From Cladorhizidae sp. MBARI D1340-BT2 (lineage: Eukaryota; Porifera; Demospongiae; Poecilosclerida; Cladorhizidae): DNA of 64,000 nucleotides. The notes beneath the pieces are model-generated. The model was not told the origin of the DNA. It saw nothing but the letters and a program-made list of their open reading frames with translations, and ran no database searches. Positions within the stretch are counted from its first letter, which is position 1. Every line of letters starts with the position of its first letter. The stretch lies in the NCBI GenBank assembly GCA_028752905.1, contig JAQNBH010000136.1, forward strand, positions 62,001-126,000, read 5' to 3'. The position numbers and the translations under genes are program-made. This document shows positions 34,146-46,588 of this stretch, piece by piece.

Positions 34146-34775
34146 GGTCTAAAAAACGCTAAAATATCAATTTTTTGTGGGATAAACCATTTAGTAACTA
34201 TTTTCTTTTGGCTAGCGTTCATAATTTACTACTAATCTACCCAAAAGTTCAGGTGAGTCAGAAAAAAGTTAATTTCTGGTATTTTCTACATGTTTAGGTT
34301 CTTTATTTTGTCATGTCCTCCATGTCAATATTTTTATACAAAAACACACATTAATGAAAAGTCCATTAAAAGTACTAGACAGATCAAGGATTGCTTTAAT
34401 TCTTAAAGCAGTTGTGTCTTCCCCAGACCCCTGGTCTTTTTTACCCCAACTTCCCCCCCGGCTTTTTTTTTAACCCCAATTGACTTTTCAAAGAGAGGAG
34501 GGATGGCTGCCACCAGGACATGTCTTTGCTTCCACCATTCTGTCACTCCACAGAGACATGTGCTGGCCCCCACAAACATACTCCTACATGTAATGTATAT
34601 ACAGAATCAGTGGGTGTGCAATATTTAGGGAATAGGAAATCTCATTTGCTCCTGCACTTTGATGATAGCAGTGGGTTGCTAAGCAACTAGATAATGCACC
34701 TGCCTGTTGAAATGTGTGGTCAAGTGTGAAGAGTATTATACACTGCATTTAATGTTTTTAGATTTTTAATCCAAT

Positions 34776-35499
34776 GGTGTTGGTCCAGTGTGTTTCCCTA
34801 TAGAGCTATGGCCACCTACATGTACTTCAACCTGCCTCCACCCAGTGTGGTGTTGGTCCAGTGTGTGTCCCCATAAAGCTATGGCCACCTACATGTACTT
34901 CAACCTTCTCCACCCAGTTTGATGTTGGTCCAGTGTGTGTCCCCATAGAGCTATGGCCACCTACTTCAAACTGCCTCCACCCAGTGTGGTGTTGGTCCAG
35001 TGTGTGTCCCCATAGAGCTATGGCCACCTATTTCAAACTGCCTCCACCCAGTGTGGTGTTGGTCCAGTTTGTGTCCCCATAGAGCTATGGCCACCTACTT
35101 CAACCTGCCTCCACCCAGTGTGGTGTTGGTCCAGGGTGTGTCCCCATAGAGCTATGGTCACCTGCTTCAACCTGCCTCCACCCAGTGTAGTGTTGGTCCA
35201 GTGTGTGTCCCCATAGAGCTATCGCCATCTGCTTCAACCTGCCTCCACCCAGTGTGGTGTTGGTCCAGTGTGTGTCCCCATAGAGCTATGGCCACCTACT
35301 TCAACCTGCCTCCACCCAGTGTGGTGTTGGTCCAGTGTGTGTCCCCATAGAGCTATGGCCACCTACTTCAACCTGCCTCCACCCAGTGTGGTGTTGGTCC
35401 AGGGTGTGTCCCCATAGAGCTATGGCCACTTACTTCAACCTGCCTCCACCCAGTGTGGTGTTGGTCCAGTGTGTGTCCCCATAGAGCTATGGCCACCTC
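34776..35499. repeat. 67-bp minisatellite, module A
   Basis: About 10.8 copies of a 67-bp unit (GGTGTTGGTCCAGTGTGTG, CCCCATAGAGCTATGGCC, ACCTACTTCAACCTGCCTCC). Counterparts: 48260-48769 (about 7.6 copies) and 58832-59953 (about 16.7 copies). Short open frames across it are incidental. Confidence 0.94.
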
Positions 35500-35934
35500 C
35501 TAGTTAGTGCCGGGCAGTGCCTAGGGCTGTAGGAACTGCTGCTGGAGTGTTATGTGGGAGGCCACACTAGGCCAGCCTCATAGAACATGTGGTTTACTCG
35601 AGAAGTTAGCATCCTTTGTGGTGGGTTTACACTACTATTACCTAATTAGCACATCCTTTATGCTGAGGTCAGGTATGCTAGTACTCCACACACTTGTAAG
35701 ATGTCCACCTCACCTGACTCAGCTTCAGCATGGACCATCATTGAGCATGCGTGAGCATGGTGTGCTCCATGTGGGATAGCTCTGGTGCTGGTTGATGTGC
35801 GGAGGTGTGCAGACGTTCCAACCCCCAGAGATGAAAATTAGGGAACCTTCGCCTAAATTAGATTTTGCTTAAATTATAGATTTCTCCCAATTCTTGTGTA
35901 TAGCTATATAGTTATAGTTATAGGAAAAAATGTA
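35500..35934. other. Spacer of module A
   Basis: Unique within the module and nearly identical to 59954-60391 in C; the first part also matches B (48770-49070). An open frame of 75 codons at 35552-35779 is kept in C but has no domain-like features. No gene is called. Confidence 0.6.
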
Positions 35935-36511
35935 AATACCTTATTCACTTGAATAGAAGTCGCTCTGAAAGCTGCATTCACACCTAGTTAATTACACCAC
36001 CGCTCTTGCACACGTGCAGTTGTTTATCATTAGCTAAGATAGCTTGTCTGCCGAGTTGATCAAGAAATCATTCCGTGCTTGTGGCATCACTGTGAAGGTG
36101 GACGGGTCTGAAGATGGAGAAATTTAATGCCTCAAAAGTCGATAAAGTAGCAGCTTTAGCTATCCCAGCCATTACACAAGCTACTCACCAGCTGTTGGAA
36201 GGAAGTGGCAGCGGTGGAGAAGATCCATTTGCTTCCCTGGACGAAAAGTATAAAGAACAGATCGAACATAACGAACTCATTGTAGATAACATTATAGATA
36301 ACGATAGCAATTCTCTAGCCAGCTAACTACTACCTACTACCTGCTCAATGTTTGAAATGAAACAATCACAACCACAATGACGCACACAAAAATTGCGTCA
36401 GCACAATAGCACACTGGCTTGGCACTGCGCAAGCGCATTGCTTGAAGATAGCAACTTGATTTAGCTGAAATTAGTACAAGTCGCGACTTCTATTCGAGTG
36501 AATACGGTATT
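35935..36511 (+). mobile_element. TIR element with pogo-like transposase remnant, copy A
   Basis: 29-bp terminal inverted repeats at 35935-35963 and 36483-36511, 27 of 29 matching (left starts AATACCTTATTCACTTG). The 577-bp interior holds the C-terminal end of a transposase. It is an internally deleted, non-autonomous DNA element. No clear target duplication is visible. An almost identical copy is at 60392-60971. Confidence 0.75.
36038..36326 (+). pseudogene. Pogo/Tigger-like transposase C-terminus, broken, copy A
   Basis: The frame from 36038 carries a stretch with SFRACGITVKVDGSEDGE, preceded by Glu-Leu-Ile-Lys-Lys. It resembles the conserved C-terminal end of pogo/Tigger/jerky-type DDE transposases (a KSF..CGI...DGSED pattern). 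It meets a TAA at 36125-36127. The downstream part continues in another frame as a 70-codon piece from the ATG at 36114 (DKVAALAIPAITQATHQLL, then acidic) to 36326. So there is at least one stop and one frame change. The catalytic DDE core is absent. Classification is from motif memory, not a search. Confidence 0.6.
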
Positions 36512-36588
36512 CATAAAAAGTGAAATATAATGATAAAATTCACTTCATCCAACTAGAATAAAATCAATGAAATATAACAGCAACAGCA

Positions 36589-36776
36589 GTATATATATAT
36601 ATATATATATAGGTAGCAAAATCAATAGGAATAGTATATATATATATATATATATAGGTAGCAAAATCAATAGGAATAGTATATATATATATATATATAT
36701 ATATACATAGGTAGCAAAATCAATAGGAATAGTATATATATATATATATATATAGGTAGCAAAATCAATAGGAATA

Positions 36777-36811
<35 letters not shown>

Positions 36812-36833
36812 GGTAGCAAAATCAATAGGAATA

Positions 36834-36878
<45 letters not shown>

Positions 36879-37297
36879 TAGCAAAATCAATAGGAATAGT
36901 ATATATATATATATAGGTAGCAAAATCAATAGGAATAGTATATATATATATATAGGTAGCAAAATCAATAGGAATAGTATATATATATATATATATATAG
37001 GTAGCAAAATCAATAGGAATAGTATATATATATATATATATATATATAGGTAGCAAAATCAATAGGAATAGTATATATATATATATATATATATAGGTAG
37101 CAAAATCAATAGGAATAGTATATATATATATATATATATATAGGTAGCAAAATCAATAGGAATAGTATATATATATATATATATATATAGGTAGCAAAAT
37201 CAATAGGAATAGTATATATATATATAGGTAGCAAAATCAATAGGAATAGTATATATATATATATATATATATATAGGTAGCAAAATCAATAGGAATA

Positions 37298-37330
<33 letters not shown>

Positions 37331-37540
37331 TAGCAAAATCAATAGGAATAGTATATATATATATATATATATATAGGTAGCAAAATCAATAGGAATAGTA
37401 TATATATATATATATATATATAGGTAGCAAAATCAATAGGAATAGTATATATATATATATATATATATATAGGTAGCAAAATCAATAGGAATAGTATATA
37501 TATATATATATATATATAGGTAGCAAAATCAATAGGAATA

Positions 37541-37573
<33 letters not shown>

Positions 37574-37593
37574 TAGCAAAATCAATAGGAATA

Positions 37594-37628
<35 letters not shown>

Positions 37629-37648
37629 TAGCAAAATCAATAGGAATA

Positions 37649-37681
<33 letters not shown>

Positions 37682-37887
37682 TAGCAAAATCAATAGGAAT
37701 AGTATATATATATATATATATATAGGTAGCAAAATCAATAGGAATAGTATATATATATATATATATATATAGGTAGCAAAATCAATAGGAATAGTATATA
37801 TATATATATATATATATATAGGTAGCAAAATCAATAGGAATAGTATATATATATATATATATATAGGTAGCAAAATCAATAGGAATA

Positions 37888-37920
<33 letters not shown>

Positions 37921-38181
37921 TAGCAAAATCAATAGGAATAGTATATATATATATATATATATATAGGTAGCAAAATCAATAGGAATAGTATATATATATA
38001 TATATATATATATAGGTAGCAAAATCAATAGGAATAGTATATATATATATATATATATATAGGTAGCAAAATCAATAGGAATAGTATATATATATATATA
38101 TATATATAGGTAGCAAAATCAATAGGAATAGTATATATATATATATATATATATATATAGGTAGCAAAATCAATAGGAATA

Positions 38182-38220
<39 letters not shown>

Positions 38221-38876
38221 GGTAGCAAAATCAATAGGAATAGTATATATATATATATATATAGGTAGCAAAATCAATAGGAATAGTATATATATATATA
38301 TATATATATATAGGTAGCAAAATCAATAGGAATAGTATATATATATATATATATATATAGGTAGCAAAATCAATAGGAATAGTATATATATATATATATA
38401 TATAGGTAGCAAAATCAATAGGAATAGTATATATATATATATATATATATATAGGTAGCAAAATCAATAGGAATAGTATATATATATATATAGGTAGCAA
38501 AATCAATAGGAATAGTATATATATATATATAGGTAGCAAAATCAATAGGAATAGTATATATATATATATATATATAGGTAGCAAAATCAATAGGAATAGT
38601 ATATATATATATATATATATATAGGTAGCAAAATCAATAGGAATAGTATATATATATATATATATATATAGGTAGCAAAATCAATAGGAATAGTATATAT
38701 ATATATATATATATATATAGGTAGCAAAATCAATAGGAATAGTATATATATATATATATATATATAGGTAGCAAAATCAATAGGAATAGTATATATATAT
38801 ATATAGGTAGCAAAATCAATAGGAATAGTATATATATATATATATATATATATAGGTAGCAAAATCAATAGGAATA

Positions 38877-38909
<33 letters not shown>

Positions 38910-39119
38910 TAGCAAAATCAATAGGAATAGTATATATATATATATATATATAGGTAGCAAAATCAATAGGAATAGTATATATATATATATATATATATAT
39001 AGGTAGCAAAATCAATAGGAATAGTATATATATATATATATATATATATAGGTAGCAAAATCAATAGGAATAGTATATATATATATATATATATATAGGT
39101 AGCAAAATCAATAGGAATA

Positions 39120-39152
<33 letters not shown>

Positions 39153-39362
39153 TAGCAAAATCAATAGGAATAGTATATATATATATATATATATATAGCA
39201 AAATCAATAGGAATAGTATATATATATATATATATATATATAGGTAGCAAAATCAATAGGAATAGTATATATATATATATATATATATAGGTAGCAAAAT
39301 CAATAGGAATAGTATATATATATATATATATATATATATAGGTAGCAAAATCAATAGGAATA

Positions 39363-39409
<47 letters not shown>

Positions 39410-39429
39410 TAGCAAAATCAATAGGAATA

Positions 39430-39466
<37 letters not shown>

Positions 39467-39672
39467 TAGCAAAATCAATAGGAATAGTATATATATATAT
39501 ATATATATAGGTAGCAAAATCAATAGGAATAGTATATATATATATATATATATATAGGTAGCAAAATCAATAGGAATAGTATATATATATATATATATAT
39601 ATATAGGTAGCAAAATCAATAGGAATAGTATATATATATATATATATATAGGTAGCAAAATCAATAGGAATA

Positions 39673-39705
<33 letters not shown>

Positions 39706-39725
39706 TAGCAAAATCAATAGGAATA

Positions 39726-39760
<35 letters not shown>

Positions 39761-39968
39761 TAGCAAAATCAATAGGAATAGTATATATATATATATATAT
39801 ATATAGGTAGCAAAATCAATAGGAATAGTATATATATATATATATATATATATAGGTAGCAAAATCAATAGGAATAGTATATATATATATATATATATAG
39901 GTAGCAAAATCAATAGGAATAGTATATATATATATATATATATATAGGTAGCAAAATCAATAGGAATA

Positions 39969-40001
<33 letters not shown>

Positions 40002-40021
40002 TAGCAAAATCAATAGGAATA

Positions 40022-40062
<41 letters not shown>

Positions 40063-40315
40063 GGTAGCAAAATCAATAGGAATAGTATATATATATATAT
40101 ATATAGGTAGCAAAATCAATAGGAATAGTATATATATATATATATATATATATAGGTAGCAAAATCAATAGGAATAGTATATATATATATATATATATAT
40201 AGGTAGCAAAATCAATAGGAATAGTATATATATATATATATATATAGGTAGCAAAATCAATAGGAATAGTATATATATATATATATATATATAGGTAGCA
40301 AAATCAATAGGAATA

Positions 40316-40352
<37 letters not shown>

Positions 40353-40943
40353 TAGCAAAATCAATAGGAATAGTATATATATATATAGGTAGCAAAATCA
40401 ATAGGAATAGTATATATATATATATATATATAGGTAGCAAAATCAATAGGAATAGTATATATATATATATATATATATATATAGGTAGCAAAATCAATAG
40501 GAATAGTATATATATATATATATATAGGTAGCAAAATCAATAGGAATAGTATATATATATATATATATATAGGTAGCAAAATCAATAGGAATAGTATATA
40601 TATATATATATATATAGGTAGCAAAATCAATAGGAATAGTATATATATATATATATATATATATAGGTAGGAAAATCAATAGGAATAGTATATATATATA
40701 TATATATATATAGGTAGCAAAATCAATAGGAATAGTATATATATATATATATATATATATATAGGTAGCAAAATCAATAGGAATAGTATATATATATATA
40801 TATATATATAGGTAGGAAAATCAATAGGAATAGTATATATATATATATATATATAGGTAGCAAAATCAATAGGAATAGTATATATATATATATATATATA
40901 TATAGGTAGCAAAATCAATAGGAATAGTATATATATACATGTA
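36589..40943. repeat. (TA)n satellite with constant 23-nt word, module A
   Basis: Roughly 90 units, each a variable (TA)n tract followed by the constant GGTAGCAAAATCAATAGG plus AATAG. Unit length floats between about 31 and 70 bp because only the TA tract changes. Rare variants are TACATAGG, TACATGTAGG (38213 and about 40057, suggesting a 1.84-kb internal duplication) and GGTAGGAAAATC near the right end. A word AAAATCAATGA just before the array (about 36560) may be the seed. Open frames inside encode only Tyr-Ile repeats and are not genes. Confidence 0.96.
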
Positions 40944-41392
40944 TAACGGAACAGCAACATTGGCTCAACTCGGCATAAGAGCCGATCAGAAAGGGATATT
41001 TACTCACCCAATCTTTGCTCTATCTTGTTTTTTATATTTCTTCTTCTTTGTTTAAAGGAAGAGACACTACTAACACTAACACTAACAGTGCTGATTTCTA
41101 ATTCCGTTTCTTCCTCGCTACTTGAACTTCCGCTTTCTCTTAGTCTCTTAGTGCCATTTTTGATTTCCTCCAGGGTTCAAAGTCCGCATACAACTGCCAC
41201 GGTCGCGGTGATTGTGAGGAAAGAACAGCAGTCTGTAGGATTTGTGATAGTCTATGAATTTGTGGATTTCTGTTAGCTGCTAGTCTCTGGATTTTTAAAA
41301 ATCGGGAGAATTTTATGAAAATCGGGAGATCGGGAGATTGGGTCCAAATTCGGGAGACTCCCCCAAAAATCGGAAGGGTTGGAACGGATGTG
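40944..41392. other. Unique sequence between arrays
   Basis: About 450 bp. Contains a Cys/Gly stretch in one plus-strand frame (CHGRGDCEERTAVCRIC, about 41200-41250) that stops soon after, and repeated CGGGAGA words at 41300-41375. No gene is supported. Confidence 0.5.
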
Positions 41393-41866
41393 TGTGTCTA
41401 GTGAATAATCTTCTAGTGAGGGCATGGTGGGTGTGTCTAGTGAATAATCTTCTAGTGAGGGCATGATGGGTGTGTCTAGTGAATAATCTTCTAGTGAGGG
41501 CATGATGGGTGTGTCTAGTGAATAATCTTCTAGTGAGGGCATGGTGGGTGTGTCTAGTGAATAATCTTCTAGTGAGGGCATGATGGGTGTGTCTAGTGAA
41601 TAATCTTCTAGTGAGGGCATGGTGGGTGTGTCTAGTGAATAATCTTCTAGTGAGGGCATGATGGGTGTGTCTAGTGAATAATCTTCTAGTGAGGGCATGG
41701 TGGGTGTGTCTAGTGAATAATCTACTAGTGAGGGCATGATGGGTGTGTCTAGTGAATAATCTACTAGTGAGGGCATGGTGGGTGTGTCTAGTGAATAATC
41801 TTCTAGTGAGGGCATGATGGGTGTGTCTAGTGAATAATCTTCTAGTGAGGGCATGAGGGGTGTGTC
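41393..41866. repeat. 39-bp minisatellite
   Basis: About 12 copies of a 39-bp unit (GGTGTGTCTAGTGAATAATC, TTCTAGTGAGGGCATG), with GATGG and GGTGG versions alternating for much of the array. The minus-strand frame is open (repeat of 13 residues with PSLEDYSL) but starts at TTG, in the adjoining inverted arm. Confidence 0.93.
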
Positions 41867-41869
41867 ATA

Positions 41870-42063
41870 GATTCTGCACACTTCATGGTATGGACTTGAT
41901 ATATAGCTCAAAAGATAGGTCTCTCTGTGTGCTTTCTCTTGACTAAAACATGTTGCATGGGTATAGCTCCATAAAGAGTTTTAGTATCAAGAGGGAGCAC
42001 ACAGAGAGACCTATCTATTGAGCTATGTATATATCAAGTCCATACAGTGAAGTGTGCAGAATC
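41870..42063. repeat. Inverted repeat with ~80-bp arms
   Basis: Left arm 41870-41950 (GATTCTGCACACTTCATGG...) and right arm about 41979-42063 are reverse complements with a few changes and short indels, around a ~28-bp centre. The right arm begins module B. The same segment occurs in modules A and C and, inverted, at 54815-55012. Confidence 0.85.
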
Positions 42064-42300
42064 AATGGAGGTCCAAAGTGGTATAATCACAGTAGTTTAA
42101 CACTTTGCCCACTTATTCATTTCTGGAGAGGTATGCAATGAAGTGGGCGGCTAAAAGTATCGTAACTCAAGAATGGTTGACAATAATGAGCTAAAGCTTG
42201 AAATGCAGTTAGTATAATAGTGAAGGCAGTGAATGGCGAAGGACAAAGATTAGAATATATTTTTGGGATTAAAAAAGAATTGTCTAATAGTAATACTGTT

Positions 42301-45300
42301 GGACAATGACTAGGGTTAGGGCTTGGACAATGACTAGGGTTAGGATTGGGAGGAGGGCCAAGGGATTGGCTAGGGCTAGGGCAATAGCTAGGGTTAGAGT
42401 TAGGGCTTGGACCATGACTAGGGTTAGGGCTTGGCATAACTAGGGTTAGGGCTTGGCCAATGACTAGGGTTAGGGCTTGGACCATGACTAGGGTTAGGGC
42501 TTGGACAATGACTAAGGTTAGGGCTTGGACAATGACTAGGGCTAGGGCTTGGACCATGACTAGGGTTAGGGCTTGGACAATGACTAGGGTTAGGATTGGA
42601 CCATGACTAGGGTTAGGGCTTGGACCATGACTAGGGTTAGGGCTTGGACAATGACTAGGGCTAGGGCTTGGACCATGACTAGGGTTAGGGCTTGGACAAT
42701 GACTAGGGTTAGGGCTTGAACAATGACTAGGGTTAGGGCTTGGACCATGACTAGAGTTAGGATTGGACAATGACTAGGGTTAGGGCTTGCACAATGACTA
42801 GGGTTAGGGCTTGGACCATGACTAGGGTTAGGGCTTGGAGCATGACTAGGGTTAGGGCTTGGACCATGACTAGGATTAGGATTGGGAGGAGGGCCAAGGG
42901 ATTGGCTAGGGTTAGGGCAATAGCTAGGGTTAGGGTTAGGGCTTGGACCATGACTAGGGTTAGGATTGGGAGGAGGGCCAAGGGATTGGCTAGGGCTAGG
43001 GCAATAGCTAGGGTTAGGGTTAGGGCTTGGACCATGACTAGGGTTAGGATTGGGAGGAGGGCCAAGGGATTGGCTAGGGCTAGGGCAATAGCTAGGGTTA
43101 GAGTTAGGGCTTGGACCATGACTAGGGTTAGGATTGGGAGGAGGGCCAAGGGATTGGCTAGGGCTAGGGCAATAGCTAGGGTTAGAGTTAGGGCTTGGAC
43201 CATGACTAGGGTTAGGGCTTGGCATAACTAGGGTTAGGGCTTGGCCAATTACTAGGGTTAGGGCTTGGACCATGACTAGGGTTAGGGCTTGGACAATGAC
43301 TAAGGTTAGGGCTTGGACAATGACTAGGGCTAGGGCTTGGACCATGACTAGGGTTAGGGCTTGGACAATGACTAGGGTTAGGATTGGACCATGACTAGGG
43401 TTAGGGCTTGGACCATGACTAGGGTTAGGGCTTGGACAATGACTAGGGCTAGGGCTTGGACCATGACTAGGGTTAGGGCTTGGACAATGACTAGGGTTAG
43501 GGCTTGAACAATGACTAGGGTTAGGGCTTGGACCATGACTAGAGTTAGGATTGGACAATGACTAGGGTTAGGGCTTGCACAATGACTAGGGTTAGGGCTT
43601 GGACCATGACTAGGGTTAGGGCTTGGAGCATGACTAGGGTTAGGGCTTGGACCATGACTAGGATTAGGATTGGGAGGAGGGCCAAGGGATTGGCTAGGGT
43701 TAGGGCAATAGCTAGGGTTAGGGTTAGGGCTTGGACCATGACTAGGGTTAGGATTGGGAGGAGGGCCAAGGGATTGGCTAGGGCTAGGGCAATAGCTAGG
43801 GTTAGGGTTAGGGTTTGGACCATGACTAGGGTTAGGATTGGGAGGAGGGCCAAGGGATTGGCTAGGGCTAGGGCAATAGCTAGGGTTAGAGTTAGGGCTT
43901 GGACCATGACTAGGGTTAGGATTGGGAGGAGGGCCAAGGGATTGGCTGGGGCTAGGGCAATAGCTAGGGTTAGGGTTAGGGCTTGGACCATGACTAGGGT
44001 TAGGATTGGGAGGAGGGCCAAGGGATTGGCTAGGGCTAGGGCAATAGCTAGGGTTAGGGTTAGGGCTTGGACCATGACTAGGGTTAGGATTGGGAGGAGG
44101 GCCAAGGGATTGGCTAGGGCTAGGGTTAGGGCTTGGACCATGACTAGGGTTAGGATTGGGAGGAGGGCCAAGGGATTGGCTAGGGCTAGGGCAATAGCTA
44201 GGGTTAGGGTTAGGGCTTGGACCATGACTAGGGTTAGGATTGGGAGGAGGGCCAAGGGATTGGCTAGGGCTAGGGCAATAGCTAGGGTTAGGGTTAGGGC
44301 TTGGACCATGACTAGGGTTAGGATTGGGAGGAGGGCCAAGGGATTGGCTAGGGCTAGGGCAATAGCTAGGGTTAGGGTTAGGGCTTGGACCATGACTAGG
44401 GTTAGGATTGGGAGGAGGGCCAAGGGATTGGCTAGGGCTAGGGCAATAGCTAGGGTTAGGGTTAGGGCTTGGACCATGACTAGGGTTAGGATTGGGAGGA
44501 GGGCCAAGGGATTGGCTAGGGCTAGGGCAATAGCTAGGGTTAGAGTTAGGGCTTGGACCATGACTAGGGTTAGGGCTTGGCATAACTAGGGTTAGGGCTT
44601 GGCCAATGACTAGGGTTAGGGCTTGGACCATGACTAGGGTTAGGGCTTGGACAATGACTAAGGTTAGGGCTTGGACAATGACTAGGGCTAGGGCTTGGAC
44701 CATGACTAGGGTTAGGGCTTGGACAATGACTAGGGTTAGGATTGGACCATGACTAGGGTTAGGGCTTGGACCATGACTAGGGTTAGGGCTTGGACAATGA
44801 CTAGGGCTAGGGCTTGGACCATGACTAGGGTTAGGGCTTGGACAATGACTAGGGTTAGGGCTTGAACAATGACTAGGGTTAGGGCTTGGACCATGACTAG
44901 AGTTAGGATTGGACAATGACTAGGGTTAGGGCTTGCACAATGACTAGGGTTAGGGCTTGGACCATGACTAGGGTTAGGGCTTGGACCATGACTAGGGTTA
45001 GGGCTTGGAGCATGACTAGGGTTAGGGCTTGGACCATGACTAGGATTAGGATTGGGAGGAGGGCCAAGGGATTGGCTAGGGTTAGGGCAATAGCTAGGGT
45101 TAGGGTTAGGGCTTGGACCATGACTAGGGTTAGGATTGGGAGGAGGGCCAAGGGATTGGCTAGGGCTAGGGCAATAGCTAGGGTTAGGGTTAGGGCTTGG
45201 ACCATGACTAGGGTTAGGATTGGGAGGAGGGCCAAGGGATTGGCTAGGGCTAGGGCAATAGCTAGGGTTAGAGTTAGGGCTTGGACCATGACTAGGGTTA

Positions 45301-46588
45301 GGATTGGGAGGAGGGCCAAGGGATTGGCTGGGGCTAGGGCAATAGCTAGGGTTAGGTTTAGGGCTTGGACCATGACTAGGGTTAGGATTGGGAGGAGGGC
45401 CAAGGGATTGGCTAGGGCTAGGGCAATAGCTAGGGTTATGGTTAGGGCTTGGACCATGACTAGGGTTAGGATTGGGAGGAGGGCCAAGGGATTGGCTAGG
45501 GCTAGGGCAATAGCTAGGGTTAGGGTTAGGGCTTGGACCATGACTAGGGTTAGGATTGGGAGGAGGGCCAAGGGATTGGCTAGGGCTAGGGCAATAGCTA
45601 GGGTTAGGGTTAGGGCTTGGACCATGACTAGGGTTAGGATTGGGAGGAGGGCCAAAGGATTGGCTAGGGCTAGGGCAATAGCTAGGGTTAGGGTTAGGGC
45701 TTGGACCATGACTAGGGTTAGGATTGGGAGGAGGGCCAAGGGATTGGCTAGGGCTAGGGCAATAGCTAGGGTTAGAGTTAGGGCTTGGACCATGACTAGG
45801 GTTAGGGCTTGGCATAACTAGGGTTAGGGCTTGGCCAATGACTAGGGTTAGGGCTTGGACCATGACTAGGGTTAGGGCTTGGACAATGACTAAGGTTAGG
45901 GCTTGGACAATGACTAGGGCTAGGGCTTGGACCATGACTAGGGTTAGGGCTTGGACAATGACTAGGGTTAGGATTGGACCATGACTAGGGTTAGGGCTTG
46001 GACCATGACTAGGGTTAGGGCTTGGACAATGACTAGGGCTAGGGCTTGGACCATGACTAGGGTTAGGGCTTGGACAATGACTAGGGTTAGGGCTTGAACA
46101 ATGACTAGGGTTAGGGCTTGGACCATGACTAGAGTTAGGATTGGACAATGACTAGGGTTAGGGCTTGCACAATGACTAGGGTTAGGGCTTGGACCATGAC
46201 TAGGGTTAGGGCTTGGAGCATGACTAGGGTTAGGGCTTGGACCATGACTAGGATTAGGATTGGGAGGAGGGCCAAGGGATTGGCTAGGGCTAGGGCAATA
46301 GCTAGGGTTAGGGTTAGGGCTTGGACCATGACTAGGGTTAGGATTGGGAGGAGGGCCAAGGGATTGGCTAGGGCTAGGGCAATAGCTAGGGTTAGGGTTA
46401 GGGCTTGAACCATGACTAGGGTTAGGATTGGGAGGAGGGCCAAGGGATTGGCTAGGGCTAGGGCAATAGCTAGGGTTAGGGTTAGGGCTTGGATTATGAC
46501 TAGGTTAGGGCCTGGACAATAACTACGGTTAGGGTTTGGAAGGTCAGGGCCAAGGGATTGGCTAGGGATAGGGCAATGGCTAGGGTTA
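42301..46588. repeat. Composite TTAGGG-type array, 24-bp and 84-bp units
   Basis: Mixes 24-bp units (GACTAGGGTTAGGGCTTGG + ACCAT/ACAAT) with an 84-bp unit that adds GATTGGGAGGAGGGCCAAGG and GATTGGCTAGGGCTAGGG. A block marked by GATTGGACAATGAC and GGGCTTGCACAATG starts near 42770, 43558, 44916 and 46148. The block lengths 788, 1,358 and 1,232 bp are explained by unit number: 4, 11 and 9 of the 84-bp units, one of them 18 bp short in the second block, plus one extra 24-bp unit in the third. Frames are open on both strands because all units are multiples of three. Confidence 0.95.

Larger units (their letters stand above)
31776..36588. repeat. Duplicated module A (unique portion)
   Basis: Matches module C (55375-61040) along its whole length and module B (41979-49070) in its middle. 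Order: a short GT tract, about 0.65 kb of spacer, a hairpin (32241-32271), the arm sequence (about 32400-32600), a short TTAGGG-type block, an AT-rich part with the 57-codon relic, a small inverted-repeat element found only in A, T/C-rich hairpins, the 67-bp minisatellite, a 0.43-kb spacer and the pogo-type element. No intact gene is seen. Offsets between A and C are about 24,456 bp at the right end. Confidence 0.9.

Noticed and set aside
34827..35082. Short frames in the 67-bp minisatellite
   Set aside because: 67 is not a multiple of three, so frames open and close by chance.
36667..40960. Many Tyr/Ile-repeat open frames in the (TA)n satellite
   Set aside because: TATATA translated in any frame gives Tyr-Ile. 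The frames change with tract length.
41200..41250. EGF-like cysteine pattern
   Set aside because: Only about 17 residues with four cysteines before a stop. Too short, and no second repeat or splice context.
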